A stretch of DNA of 64,000 nt from Harpalus rubripes (lineage: Eukaryota; Arthropoda; Insecta; Coleoptera; Carabidae). Below, one piece after another: positions 42,478 to 53,444 of this stretch. Both the position numbers and the translations under genes were made by a program. The stretch is from positions 56,018,849 to 56,082,848 of the forward strand of contig OY720450.1 in NCBI GenBank assembly GCA_963082715.1, written 5' to 3'. Each line of letters starts with the position of its first letter. The stretch's first letter is position 1. The notes beneath the pieces are model-generated. The model ran no database searches and was not told where the DNA came from. It worked only from the letters and a program-made list of their open reading frames with translations.

Positions 42478-45043
42478 AGGATTAGATAAATTCGACAACG
42501 ATAATGAAATGTGTGAAGCATGTGAAAGAGGAAAAATGTCTCGTCAATCATACAAGTCAACGTACTCTGAAATGACTAAGGACCCCTTAGAACTTTTACA
42601 TGTAGATTTATGTGGACCCTTCCAAGTAGAATCACTGGGAGAAAGAAAATACATGATGGTTGTTGTAGATTCATACTCAAGAAGATATTTTGTGGAATTT
42701 CTTTCAAGAAAAAATGAAGCATATCAGAAAATACAAAACCTAATCGTAAGAAGAGAGAATGAACTAGGTTTAAAAGTTAAAAGAATACGATCTGACAATG
42801 GTATGGAATTCTTAGGCAGAAATTTGAAAGAATATTTTACAAGTAAAGGAATAAAACATGAAAAGACGATGGTCTATTCACCAAGAAGCAATGGTTTAGC
42901 TGAAAGAGCAAACCGTTTATTGCTAGATAAAGCTAGAACCCTTCTAATTGATAGTGAACTACCACTCGAGTTTTGGGCTGAAGCAGTAGCTACAGCTGAA
43001 TATGTGCACAATATTACACCAACAAAGAGCCGCAGAGATAAAACACCGTTGGAACTGTATTACTCTAAAAAACCATCAGTACGACACTTAAAACCATTTG
43101 GATGTCTAGCTTATTACAAGGTGAACAACAACAAAAGACACAAACTAGAACCGAAAGCAAAGAAAGGTATATTCATAGGATATTCTAGAGAAAGAAAGGC
43201 ATATAGAATATACGATCAAGATGAAAATAAAATATATGAAACATCTGATGTTACATTCAACGAAGACAAAAATGGATATGAACCAAACAAAAGTAAAGAA
43301 GTGGAACCAATAAATTTAAATCTAGATTATATAACTGATGAAGATAAATCATTAAATGATGATGGTGGTACCGAAATAAACAGTCAAATATCAGAAACAG
43401 AAGAACAAAACCATATATCAGATATAGAAGATGAAGGAAACATTATATCTCCCGTAGAAGAAGGTGATAATAACGAATTAATTATTGAAGAGGAAAATAC
43501 AATGCCAGAAGAAGAAAGACCTAAGAGACAGAACAAACTTCCAAAGAAATATGATGATTTCTATGTTTATTTAGCAACTACTGAAACACCCAAGACATAT
43601 GAAGATGCTATGAATACTGATGAAAGAACAGAATGGAAGAAAGCCATGGATAAGGAAATCCAATGTATGCAGTCACACAAAGTGTGGGAACTAGTACCGA
43701 GACCAAGAAATGAGAAAATCATCAGAAGCAAATGGGTTTATAAAGTTAAAAATGACAAAAATGGAAAAAACTTCAAGGCAAGATTAGTGGCACTCGGATT
43801 TGGTCAAAAACAAGGAATTGATTTTGAAGAAAATTTTAGTCCAGTGATAAAATGGGACTCATTTAGAATTCTTATAGCATTGGCTGCCCAAAAGAATTAT
43901 GTAATCAAACACTTTGACGTGAATACAGCATATTTAAATGCTGATCTAAATGAAACAACATATATGGAACAACCACCTGGCTATGTCACTAATTCAGGGG
44001 AAGTATGTTTCTTGAAGAAAAGTATTTATGGATTGCCACAATCAGGAAGGTGTTGGTATTTCAAATTCAAACAAATTTTGGAGAAAACAGGACTACGTCC
44101 ATCGCATTCAGATCCCTGCATATACGTGAAAAGAGAAGAAAACTCAAATCTATATTGCGGCATATATGTTGACGATTTTTTGGTTATAGCTGATTCGGAA
44201 GACACCATACGAGGATTCACCAATATTTTGAAAAGGAGTATAAGTTTTAAGGAAACAACAGACTCAAATACATTTCTCAGCATAGAAATTGGAAGAAATG
44301 CTGATAACATCACACTAAGCCAAAAAGAATACGTGCGGAAAATTTTAAACAAATACAATATGGAAAACTGCAAGCCTGTAAAAACACCTGGTTCAATAGG
44401 AGAAAAACTTGATAATTACGAACAATCAAACAAATTCTCTATAAAAGACTATCAAGAAGCCGTTGGTTCACTGATGTACTTAGCCGTTGGAACTCGCCCA
44501 GACATTTCATTTACAGTTAGTAATCTATCCCAATACTGCAAAGATCCGCGAGATATACACTGGATAGCCATAAAAAGGGTCCTAAGGTATTTAAAAGGAA
44601 CGGAAGGTTATGGTCTATTATTTAAGAAGTCTGGTAAACAAATCAGCATTACATCAGATGCAAGTTGGAGTACAACATATGATGCAAAGTCATTTGGTGG
44701 ATATATCATCCAATACGGAAATTCCTTAATAAGCTGGAAAAGCAGCAAACAGAAACTCGTCGCGTTATCAACAATGGAAGCAGAATTGATATCTGCTTGC
44801 GATGCCATTTGTTGCGGAATATGGGTCAAGTCATTACTAGAAGAGATAACTGGAGAAGAACCTGATAAAATGATTCTCAACACAGATTCACAAGCACTCA
44901 TAGATTGGACTAAAAATCCCAAGGTTAGCGTTCGTACAAGACACATCAATCGCAAGTATTATTTCGTCAAAGATGAACTGGAGAAGGGTTATCTTACTAT
45001 GAAACATAAAAATACCAAAGATCTTGAAGCAGACATGATTTGA
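42470..45043 (+). CDS. Copia integrase, RT and RNase H (857 aa)
   Basis: It continues the domain left open by the preceding frame. The zinc-binding Cys pair is in MCEACERGKMSRQ. The integrase core has Asp in LHVDLCGPF, Asp in IRSDNGMEF and Glu in GLAERANRL. A long acidic linker follows. RT begins with NTDERTEWKKAMDKEIQCMQ and has KARLVALGFGQKQGIDFEE, IYGLPQSGRCW and the active site GIYVDDFLVI near 44170. RNase H follows (ITSDASWSTTYDAKSFGGYI, STMEAELISACDA, NTDSQALIDW). The frame ends at 45043 with EADMI; the expected last 25 or so residues (CRDFIDTFEKFEPESLHV) are in another frame, a third shift. All RT and integrase catalytic residues are present. Confidence 0.94.
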   Translation: MVRGLDKFDNDNEMCEACERGKMSRQSYKSTYSEMTKDPLELLHVDLCGPFQVESLGERKYMMVVVDSYSRRYFVEFLSRKNEAYQKIQNLIVRRENELGLKVKRIRSDNGMEFLGRNLKEYFTSKGIKHEKTMVYSPRSNGLAERANRLLLDKARTLLIDSELPLEFWAEAVATAEYVHNITPTKSRRDKTPLELYYSKKPSVRHLKPFGCLAYYKVNNNKRHKLEPKAKKGIFIGYSRERKAYRIYDQDENKIYETSDVTFNEDKNGYEPNKSKEVEPINLNLDYITDEDKSLNDDGGTEINSQISETEEQNHISDIEDEGNIISPVEEGDNNELIIEEENTMPEEERPKRQNKLPKKYDDFYVYLATTETPKTYEDAMNTDERTEWKKAMDKEIQCMQSHKVWELVPRPRNEKIIRSKWVYKVKNDKNGKNFKARLVALGFGQKQGIDFEENFSPVIKWDSFRILIALAAQKNYVIKHFDVNTAYLNADLNETTYMEQPPGYVTNSGEVCFLKKSIYGLPQSGRCWYFKFKQILEKTGLRPSHSDPCIYVKREENSNLYCGIYVDDFLVIADSEDTIRGFTNILKRSISFKETTDSNTFLSIEIGRNADNITLSQKEYVRKILNKYNMENCKPVKTPGSIGEKLDNYEQSNKFSIKDYQEAVGSLMYLAVGTRPDISFTVSNLSQYCKDPRDIHWIAIKRVLRYLKGTEGYGLLFKKSGKQISITSDASWSTTYDAKSFGGYIIQYGNSLISWKSSKQKLVALSTMEAELISACDAICCGIWVKSLLEEITGEEPDKMILNTDSQALIDWTKNPKVSVRTRHINRKYYFVKDELEKGYLTMKHKNTKDLEADMI

Positions 45044-45133
45044 CTGCAGAGACTTTATTGACACATTCGAAAAATTTGAACCTGAATCGCTACACGTAAA
45101 AAAGAAAAATGACCACAAAGAAATGGGGGGATT

Positions 45134-45326
45134 TAATAATATAATTCAGATTTGATTCTTTAAGATCATTTTACCAAAGTAGTATTTGTTTTATTATAAC
45201 CGTTGCTAAGTTTCACCGGAACCAAATATGACAGTTAATTAAGTTAATAAATATATGACATGTATGTTTTTTCTTTTGCAATAAATAAATTAAAATAAGT
45301 ACGACTCTATTCTACAAAAACTATTA
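45134..45326 (+). repeat. Copia 3' LTR (193 bp)
   Basis: Appears identical to 40720-40912. Confidence 0.94.
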
Positions 45327-48300
45327 GTTTGCATACACCTACCGCTTTTTCAGCTTGGCCGTTGGATTTGGGATATCTAGGGCTGCTAAACGTGAACTTA
45401 AAATTCCATTCTTGTGCGAATTTTTTATACTGCCACGAATTAAATGGTATATTGTCGGACACAACTTCGTGTGGTATACCATGCGTGCTAAATATTACTT
45501 TTAATTTGTTGATTACTTCAACACAAGATTTATTCTGCAATTGTACTAATTCTATCCATTTAGAATAGTAGTCAACTAATGCAAGATAACTATTATTTGA
45601 ATACTCAAATAAATCTACTCCTATCTTTTCAAATGGCAGATGTGGAGGTTCGTGTGGTATTAAAGGTTCTTTACAGTTTAAATTGATATTTATCACACAA
45701 CCTGCATTTTTTAACATGTTTTTCAATATCTAACGAAATATTAGGCCAGTATACAATTTGCCTAGCTCTGGCTTTCGTTTTCTCGATACCCATGTGAGAT
45801 TCATGTAATTTATTTAGAATATAATTACGCCTGGATACAGGGATTACTACTCTTATCATTCATAAATATTAAATTATTTTCAACGCATAGCCTATCTTGT
45901 AGTTTATAAAAGTGTTTTAAATCTGTGTTTAACGTTTTTTTATGTGGCCATCCAATTTTGTTATACAATAATACTAATGATAGCGTTTTATCTTTTTGTG
46001 TTTCAACTGCTATGTTATTTTTAATTTCATCCGAAATTTTAACATATTTTTCGAGTGAATGTACTAATTGAAGCATCGAAGGATCATCCTCTACCTTATC
46101 TTTAACAAAAGATCGAGACAATAAGTCTGCGATATGCGTTAACTTACCTGGCAAATAATCTACTTTCAGGTTATAATTCATGATTTTTAAATGCATTCTT
46201 TGCAGCCTGTTACATTTGATGTCTCCTACATTTTTTTTCATAACTGAGACTAGCGGCTTATGGTCAGTCATAATTTGCACAGGCTGTTTTCTTCCCCATA
46301 TGAAAAAGTGAAACTTTTTACATGCTGCCACTATTGCCAGCATTTCCTTTTCTATTTGATCTCGAACCATAACAGACTGGTTTACGATTTTGCATCAGCA
46401 CATAGCCCAAGCCATCTTTTGAGCTATCACATTGTATGGTTATTTCTTTATGATTATCAAAGTTAGTCAACACAGGAACATTAGCTATTAATTCTTTTAT
46501 GTGATTTAAAGCTTTATCATGTACTTGTGTCCAACAAAATTCGTTGTTGTTTTTAAGTAAAGATCTAAGAGGAACTGTTATTTCTGCCATATTTGGAACG
46601 AAATTTCTTAAATAGTTTACAAACCCTAATACTCGTTGTAACTCCTTTTTATTAGAAGGAGATTCAGTGGCCGATATGGCTTTTATGTGGTCTGGATCGG
46701 GCTTTATGCCACTAGCCGAAAAAAGATGACCGACATACTTCACTTCGGGTACTCTAAATTGTAATTTAGTTTTATTAAATTTCACATTAAACTTTCGCGC
46801 TCTATCAATAACTTGCTGTAAAGTTTTATCATGATCTTTCTGATCTTTAGTCATAATTAATAGATCGTCAAAATATACCGATACTCCGTCAAGATCTCCA
46901 AAAATTTTCTCATTAAATTTCTGAAATATTTCAGGGGCTATCGAAAGCCCAAAAGGCAATCGTAAATCGTGTCCAAAGGGAGTTGAGAACGTACAGAGAT
47001 CAGATGATTCACTATCTAATTCCACCTGATAGAATCCGTCTTTCAGGTCCATTACAGTAAACACACTTTTATTACTAAGTTGGTTGCAAAAATCGTCAAT
47101 AGTTGGAATTAAATAATACTCACGTTTAATATTCTTATTTAAATCGCTCGGGTCTAAGCAGATTCTTATACTACCGTCTGGTTTTTCTACTACTACCATG
47201 TTGCTTACAAAACTTTTAGGGATTTCAACCTTTTCTACTATACCCTCTTTTTCTAACTGTTCTAGTTTTTGTTTAACTTTTTGCCTTAAAGCTAACGGAA
47301 TTCTTCTCGGTGGCTTAACCACAGGTGTTGCATTCGAATTAATTTTTATTTTACACTTAAAATCAAATTTACCTAACCCACAGAATACATCTTTGTTATG
47401 ATCAATAAATTTATCTTTAGTTAAGCTGCTGTTTACAGAGTGCACTCTTTTAATTAAGTTGAATTCTAAACAATCATTCAGGCCTAAAATAACTTCAAAT
47501 TTATCAGTTTTATTATTCACCACCACAACGTCAATAGCTTTGGCTAGATTATTAATTTTACAGACTAATTTTACAGTTCCCATTGAATTTATCTTATTAC
47601 CACCAGTGAAATCTGAGCTAGTACCATCAGATTCATTACCAGCATCAGTATTGACTAATTCATTTACAGTTTTATATTGACAACCTATTCTAAAATGATT
47701 AAGACCATTACAAATTGAACAGCGTTTACCAAATGCTGGACATTTAGCTCTCGCGTGCTTGTAACCACATTTTTGACATTGATATTCAAGCAATTTTTGT
47801 TTAACATTTTTTACTTTATTATAATTTTTCTGATAAGAATTTTTACTTTGGTTACCTGCATCATTATTTGGTTCATTCTTTGGTGGACCTTCACTCCTAT
47901 TTTGGTACTTCTTACGAACCAGGTTTACATTTATGGCACTTGACTGAAGAGTTTCCACTTGCATTTTTCCCAGTTCGGCTGCTTGGCACAACTCAATTGC
48001 TTTGCTGAGGCTTAGGTCCGTGCATCGCAGTAGTCGTTCTTGAAGACCCTTATCCCAGACACCTAAAACTATTCTGTCTCTTAAAATACTGTCTTTTAAA
48101 TCACCATATTCACAAGAATTTATTAGTTTCTTGATTTCTGTTAAAAAACTGTCGAAACTTTCTCCTTCCACTTGCTGTCTTTTATTAAAGATATATCTTT
48201 CCATCACTATATTTTTCTTTGGATTAGAAAAGTTCTCAAAGGCTTCCAAAACTTTCTTATACACTTTCCTATCTGCTTCTGATAATTCAAATGTATTATA

Positions 48301-48495
48301 GGCTTCTAGAGCTTCTTCGCCGATTATATTAAGTAAAATAGCAATTTTCACATCGTCTGCCTTGGCTACATGACCTGCAGCCTTCATGTATATTTCGAAA
48401 GCTTGCTTAAACTTACGAAAGTTTTCACATACGTTGCCTGATAACTCTAGGTTTTTTGGAGGCTTAAATTCCATTGTTTTAGTTTTAATCAGCAC
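45327..48495 (-). pseudogene. Gypsy-P gag-pol up to the integrase core
   Basis: The first frame (48495-46318, starting MLIKTKTMEF or the Met eight codons later) has gag (FRKFKQAFEIYMKAAGHV) and zinc knuckles near residue 240-272 (CQKCGYKHARAKC, CSICNGLNHFRIGC). RT has PFGLSIAPEIFQKFN and VYFDDLLIM near 540. The start of RNase H is TIQCDSSKDGLGYVLMQN. I see no Asp-Ser/Thr-Gly protease motif between the knuckles and RT, so that domain is deleted. A frameshift near 46370 leads to RDQIEKEMLAIVAACKKFHF. Another at about 45840 leads to the integrase zinc region (LHESHMGIEKTKARARQIVY, CRLCDKYQ). A third leads to the core (GVDLFEYSNNSYLALVDYYS, VVSDNIPFNS, SNGQAEKAVGV). The copy is dead. Confidence 0.93.
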
Positions 48496-48591
48496 ACTTG
48501 TTTAGCCTAACTTTATAATTTACGTATTTTACTTTTTACTAGTCACCACAGTCACTTTACTACTGCGATATTTAGTATACCGACTGCGTCA

Positions 48592-48777
48592 TGTTTTGTT
48601 TGTTCTTCTTCTGTACTTTATTTTAATAAAACACTTTACTATTGTTAACTTTTTATTAGTTTTCTGTTACAACATCCAGTCATGATTTTCTTGGCGGCAA
48701 TGAATAATAATAATAATAATATTGCCAACCTCAGGTACACAAAATACAATAATAACTATATTTCAAATATCACTACA
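48592..48777 (-). repeat. Gypsy-P 5' LTR (186 bp)
   Basis: It pairs with 39877-40056. The adjacent minus-strand sequence TGACGCAGTCGGTATAC is the likely primer-binding region. Confidence 0.93.
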
Positions 48778-48970
48778 ATAACAAATTATAATAGGGTCCG
48801 TGCTTTATGCACCAGACATGATAATCGAAAAGAAAGAAAAATAAAAGCATCATAACCAGAGTATATACGACGATGCTAAAGAAATTATAAATAGAATAAC
48901 GCAGTAAACACTATGGCTGTGCCGTCCAACATGGGGATCTGGAGAACTATAAAAGTTACGAAGTTGGTTA

Positions 48971-49309
48971 AATGGACCTTTCCAATTTAAAGAGATAGAA
49001 GATATGCGCAACGGGGATCTGCGCATAGTAAGAACAACTGAGATCTATGACGTTTGATTCTAAAACATTTAGACGTAAAATGTGAGAATATCTCGGATAA
49101 CTTTAAAAAATCTTATCGAAATAAGTTACAAAAGCTTTTATTGGAGGTAAAATGTCTAACGATGCAAATTTTCACTGAGAATACAGGTATTTTAATGACT
49201 GCAATATTTTTGACGTTTCGTTTGACAGCCCAACTGGCAGTTGTTCGCACCATTTTCTTACTATTTGCAGCGATAGAAAGAGATAGCCCTTAAATTGGAA
49301 AGGTCCATT
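48971..49309. mobile_element. MITE-like element, 339 bp, 20-bp perfect terminal inverted repeats
   Basis: AATGGACCTTTCCAATTTAA at 48971-48990 is perfectly inverted at 49290-49309. A smaller hairpin, TATGCGCA (49003-49010) and TGCGCATA (49020-49027), lies inside. There is no coding capacity. The target duplication is unclear (flanks TTA and AGA), so the superfamily is not assigned. Confidence 0.75.
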
Positions 49310-49344
49310 AGATAAAATTCCCCATTCCCATTAGGAGTCTATTT

Positions 49345-49745
49345 AAGAATTAAGCGGTCACTAGTTACAAGCGAAAATGTAATTTTTACAGTTTTTTTTC
49401 GAATAAGTTGCGAGTGTGAAATAATACTGAATTTTTGTTTGCATTTCTTTAGAGCACTTTTTAAGCTATTTCGAATGGCGATGCTGATTTTTTTATCACT
49501 GTTGAATTTCGAGTTATTATGATGCCAATTATATTTTTTATGGATGGCCATAATACAATGGAAAGTTACACCAATGAAATGAAGAATCCAATTCATATTA
49601 AAAAAATAAGAATCCCCAATCGGAAGAGCTTTAAAAATGCCCTAAAGAAGTGCAAGACAAAATCCAGTATTATTTCATACTTAGAAGTTATTTGCAAAAA
49701 TAAAAGAATGCAAAATTATATTTTCGCGCGTGTCTGATATATTTT
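49345..49745. repeat. Imperfect foldback: arms 49360-49500 and 49610-49745
   Basis: The reverse complement of the left arm and the right arm share segments such as AAAAAAAT, TTAAAAA-GTGC/TGCCCTAAAGAA-TGCAA and TCAGTATTATTTCA, roughly 75-80% alike by eye. Reading frames on the two strands translate to similar peptides only because of this symmetry. It is probably an old inverted-repeat transposon. Confidence 0.6.
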
Positions 49746-50184
49746 GGAACAACTATGGTTTAAATTATTCGACTTCGTATCTTCTTATAGTTATCGAGAT
49801 CCCCATATTTGACTGTCTAATAAATAACATATGGTCTGAGAAAAAAAATTGTAATGTATCGAATGTATTAATATATTGTTATATACATTTTGTGTTTCTG
49901 TAAATAAATAAATACATACAACAAATATATCTTCCACCGATAATATCCTAACACAGAAAACAGAACCTATATGATTATGTAGCAATAAAAGCAGGCAGTC
50001 CAATAGTAAGAATACTGTAGAACTGGAACAAAACTATCTGAAATTTCCGTTTCTTATATTCTTATCGATGTGTAAATACCTTGAGATTCTGCTTGCAGTA
50101 AATAAATTGTAGATGATTACAGACAATGTTACAGGTTTTGTAATCGTATTTCGGTATAGTAGCTCATCAATTATACAAAACAAT

Positions 50185-50298
50185 ATAGAGAACGGGCACT
50201 CAGCTGTTTCCGTGAATTAATGTAACTTCACACCGTACGGGGCAGCAAGATCAGCTGTTTTGAAGGTTCACGGAAACAGCTGAGTGCCCGTTCTCTAT
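50185..50298. repeat. Perfect 32-bp inverted repeat with 50-bp loop
   Basis: The arm at 50185-50216 (starting ATAGAGAACGGGCACTCAGC) is exactly complementary to 50267-50298. The loop contains a third CAGCTGTTT copy (50252-50260). As RNA it would fold into a long hairpin. It lies about 100 bp before the visible HARBI1-type exon. Confidence 0.85.
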
Positions 50299-50399
50299 CC
50301 CAATCAAACTACACATTTCTTCTACATTTGGCGCCATAACTTTCATATATGAAATTTATTCTACAATTATTTTACATAGAATATATAACTAATTTACAG

Positions 50400-51311
50400 C
50401 CGATATTCATGGAGTCACTCAACCTACTGTGTCCAAAATAATAGGAAAGGTTTCACGAGTCCTAGCTGCCCTTCGTCCTCGTTTCGTAAAATTTGAGACA
50501 AACTCCACAGCAAGAATGAAAATGGACTTTTACAGATTAGCACAGTTTCCTTGCGTTGTGGGTGCAATAGATTGCACCCATATAAAAATTAAAAATCCAA
50601 ATAAAAATGAAGCTTTGCTTTACTATAATAGGAAAGGATTTTATTCCTTGAATGTCCAAATTGTCTGTGACGCGAAATGCAAAATAGTTGACATTGTTGC
50701 ACGATGGAGAGGAAGTGCACATGATTCGCGAATTTGGTCCGGTTGTACATTGAAAGATAAATTTGAGGTAGATTTTACAGTTTGTTATTTATATGTCCTT
50801 ACCATTCAATATTCAATCAATTTATCCCTATTATTTCAGAATGATGAAATAGATGGGATTTTACTAGGAGATGGAGGATATCCATGCACCCACTATTTAT
50901 TGACCCCTTTTTTAAATCCTCAAAATAATTATGAAGAAGCGTATAATCGCGCTCATATTAAAACGCGTAACACAGTTGAAAGATGTTTTGGACAGTGGAA
51001 GAGTATGTTTCGTGCTCTATATAGAGGCATGGATTTATCCTTGTCTACTGCCAAAGCTGCTATAATAGCAATGGCAGTTTTATATAATATTAGAAAAATT
51101 AGTGTTGAAGAGGATACAACTTACGGTAGAATTAAAGCATTGGATCAAAGTTACACAAAACTAATTCACATTTATTTTAATCTTCCTAGAGTCTGATTCG
51201 GATTCAGATGATGAACAAGAAGATGCCAATGTTCCCGTAAACGCTCAACAAAATACAGCATCGAGACGTGGAAATATATTCCGAGCGCAATTTGCCCAAC
51301 AACATTTTTAA
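50400..51311 (+). pseudogene. PIF/Harbinger transposase, HARBI1-like, 5' truncated
   Basis: The first visible exon follows a 3' splice site (TTTACAG, ends 50399) and starts DIHGVTQPTVSKIIGKV. The DDE nuclease has Asp in VVGAIDCTHIKI, Asp in ILLGDGGYPC and Glu in RNTVERCFGQWKSM. An intron with GT and AG ends (50768-50839, 72 bp) splits the nuclease between the first two catalytic residues. It has no in-frame stop, so a continuous frame also reads through it. Near 51150 either a 40-bp intron or an indel leads to the Ser/Asp-rich C-terminus that ends at 51311 (NIFRAQFAQQHF). The N-terminal exon with the usual ISPEI region is not found upstream, so the gene is incomplete here. It may be an immobile transposon remnant or a domesticated gene. 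Confidence 0.88.
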
Positions 51312-52264
51312 ATTTTATTATTTATTTTTGCCATATTTTCCATTATTTACCTGTCAGCCTCAAGTACTTAATACCAATAATTCTTCATTATTGTGCAATC
51401 ACATTTTGCGTTAAGGCTTTAATAGTTATATCCTCGGCACTAAAGTATAATTTTTTATTATGAATATGAAATTTATTCTGAGGCGATAGCTGAGGAAAAT
51501 AAACCATATGAGTAATAAAAAATACTTGAGTACTGAGTTATACATTATACATATTTTTTCTACAGTCTATATACAAAGTAACCATTTGCGCTCTCTTTTG
51601 TCAACGCAAAATGTCACTTTGCCGCTCTAGAGCGACAAAGTAGAAAAAACGCTCGCTCCTCAAATTTCTAACTATACAATGTTGAGAAATGTTACTTGGC
51701 TACATTCTTAATGGAAACGTTTAGTCAGGAATTAATAACACTGTAGTTACACATTGCCCCCTTACATAACCAAACAAATTGTCGCACTGATGTGAAAATA
51801 AAATAGGGCATTCATTTACAAAAACGAAGGTATAAAATGCTTAGATTAGATTGAAGCAATAGCTCAAGAAGAATGGAAAATACCGATAAGTAAAAATAAA
51901 TAAAAAATAATTTTTTGTTATGGCGGAGGACCCCATTGTGGCGACTGTAGAAAAAATCTTGTGTGTGTTTCGAGCGCAAATGGACTCTTAATACACAAAT
52001 AGCTATTTTCCGAAATCGGCACAATATCACTTCGCGAAGTTGGTCAAAATAGAAGCTAATTTTGACATGAGTCTGTAAAATTTTACTTTAGCAATTATTT
52101 TTGCTAACTTCGTGGAGCGATTTGTGTACGTGTCGATTTCGAAAAACACTGTATTATAGTACGTTCTGTAGTTTTTCAGTAAAAACAAATCTGATGTGGC
52201 CAACACATGACCTCCCGTCAATTCCATGTTTGAAATAGCTATGAGCTTTAAGTAAACTATCATT
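51312..52264. other. Noncoding stretch with paired inverted motifs
   Basis: No gene seen. Two inverted pairs occur: ATTTTTTCTACAGTC (51553-51567) with 51943-51957, and CCATTTGCGCTC (about 51581) with GAGCGCAAATGG (about 51972). Their order (A, B, A', B') does not allow one simple stem. Fragments of inverted-repeat elements are likely. Confidence 0.5.
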
Positions 52265-52705
52265 TCCGATTGATCGTTTGTAAATAAAATCTAATTTGTT
52301 GTTCCAATAAATAGAAAAGTCTGTAATAACAAATTTTAGATTATATTTTATTGTTTTTCCTCGAAAATCTGTTAAAAGCTTCAAAATTAAGTACCACTTC
52401 CAGTTTATCATATAGGTATAGTCAAAATATAACGTTATTTCAAATTTTACACGAGTTTTAAATACCAAATTTAAGAAGAATAATGTTTTAATATATTTTT
52501 TCAAGAAAATCTGTTTATAGCTTCCTGTAAAGTAGTTCTTCCGGTTTATCAATTTTAGAAAACATCTAGTATGTCGTTCTCATTATTATAAAAGTCTTAA
52601 ATACCAAATTTGAAAAAAATTGGATTGTATCAATTTATTTTTCACGAAAATATGTTCAGAGTTTCAAATAAAGTATCACTTCCGGTTTATCAATTTAATA
52701 ATTCG
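52265..52705. repeat. Three diverged tandem units of about 142 bp
   Basis: Repeats align on GAAAATCTGTT (52363), GAAAATCTGTT (52505) and GAAAATATGTT (52646). Each is followed about 30 bp later by a CTTCCGGTTTATCA-like block and preceded by TTAAATACCAAATTT in units 2 and 3. A 132-residue minus-strand frame across the array is a by-product. Confidence 0.7.
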
Positions 52706-52888
52706 TTTCTGTATTTGTGATTTTTTTCCTGTTGAGCACGGATCACTGCTGAGTTAATAAATAAATAAAGATCTTAACAATGATTACATATTTGTAATGT
52801 AAAGGCCACTTACCTGGATGTTCTGACAGGTACTCAAAATTGCATGGAGAGTACATTATGTGCTATTAGAAACAGAAATTATTTTTTC

Positions 52889-52996
52889 TACTCCCATGCG
52901 TGAAGTGGGTACTTCACGTATTAATTTTCATGTGTGAAGTTTGATTTTTTGAACACTGTGCGTGAAGTGTTACTTCACGCATACTGTGCGTGAAGT
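52889..52996. repeat. Cluster of GCGTGAAGT half-sites and dyads
   Basis: There are two palindromes, CGTGAAGT-GGGT-ACTTCACG (about 52900-52919) and GCGTGAAGT-GTT-ACTTCACGC (about 52961-52981). Single copies TGTGAAGT (about 52934) and GCGTGAAGT (about 52988) are close by. The spacing is irregular, so it is not a simple tandem repeat. Confidence 0.7.
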
Positions 52997-53444
52997 AAAT
53001 AATTCAGTTTAAACACACACAATGAATATCAGTATATATACGTAAATCATGTGATGGTAAATGGTCCGAAGAAATAACAACTTCATGAGAAATATGTAAT
53101 TAATTTATATAAATAAAATAAATTTTGTAATTCTAAATTTACAACTTTGTGTTAAATATAAATCTAAGTCCAATAAGCATTCAAAAGCAATAATTAAAAA
53201 ATTTCTAAGCAATCTAATACAAATTTTATGATATTACAGGTTATAGCAATTACAAAATATAAAATTATTGTATTTCCCATTATTTTAAATATTACAAAAT
53301 GACTTGTGTTTTAATAAAACAAAGCTGTTAAACTCCCGTACCGTTGGTAAACATGGTTACACAAGTCGATAATGCAGAGGCTTTACGTTAAAAGAATGAC
53401 AATGTGAAGAAAAAATTATATTTTATTGCAAGGTCGTAGAAAAA

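Larger units (their letters stand above)
40720..45326 (+). mobile_element. Ty1/copia retrotransposon with TA...TA ends
   Basis: LTRs 40720-40912 and 45134-45326 are 193 bp each and look identical. The TSD is GTTTG (40715-40719 and 45327-45331). With this TSD the LTR ends are TAATA and TATTA rather than TG and CA. A primer-binding site complementary to initiator tRNA-Met follows, and a purine tract (AAATGGGGGGA) lies before the 3' LTR. The coding part has three frame disruptions. Confidence 0.94.
39877..48777 (-). mobile_element. Ty3/gypsy retrotransposon gypsy-P (minus), interrupted by Copia
   Basis: The LTRs are 39877-40056 (180 bp) and 48592-48777 (186 bp), TGTTTTGTTTG to ATCACTACA, with TSD ATAAC (39872-39876 and 48778-48782). 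They differ mainly in an (AAT)n run and a few substitutions. The Copia insertion (40720-45326) lies in the integrase. A purine tract (ACAGGGAAGG on the minus strand) abuts the 3' LTR. Without Copia the element is about 4.3 kb. Confidence 0.95.

Noticed and set aside
52027..52552. Lys/Phe/Tyr-rich minus-strand frames
   Set aside because: They run across three diverged tandem repeat units; composition reflects AT-rich DNA.
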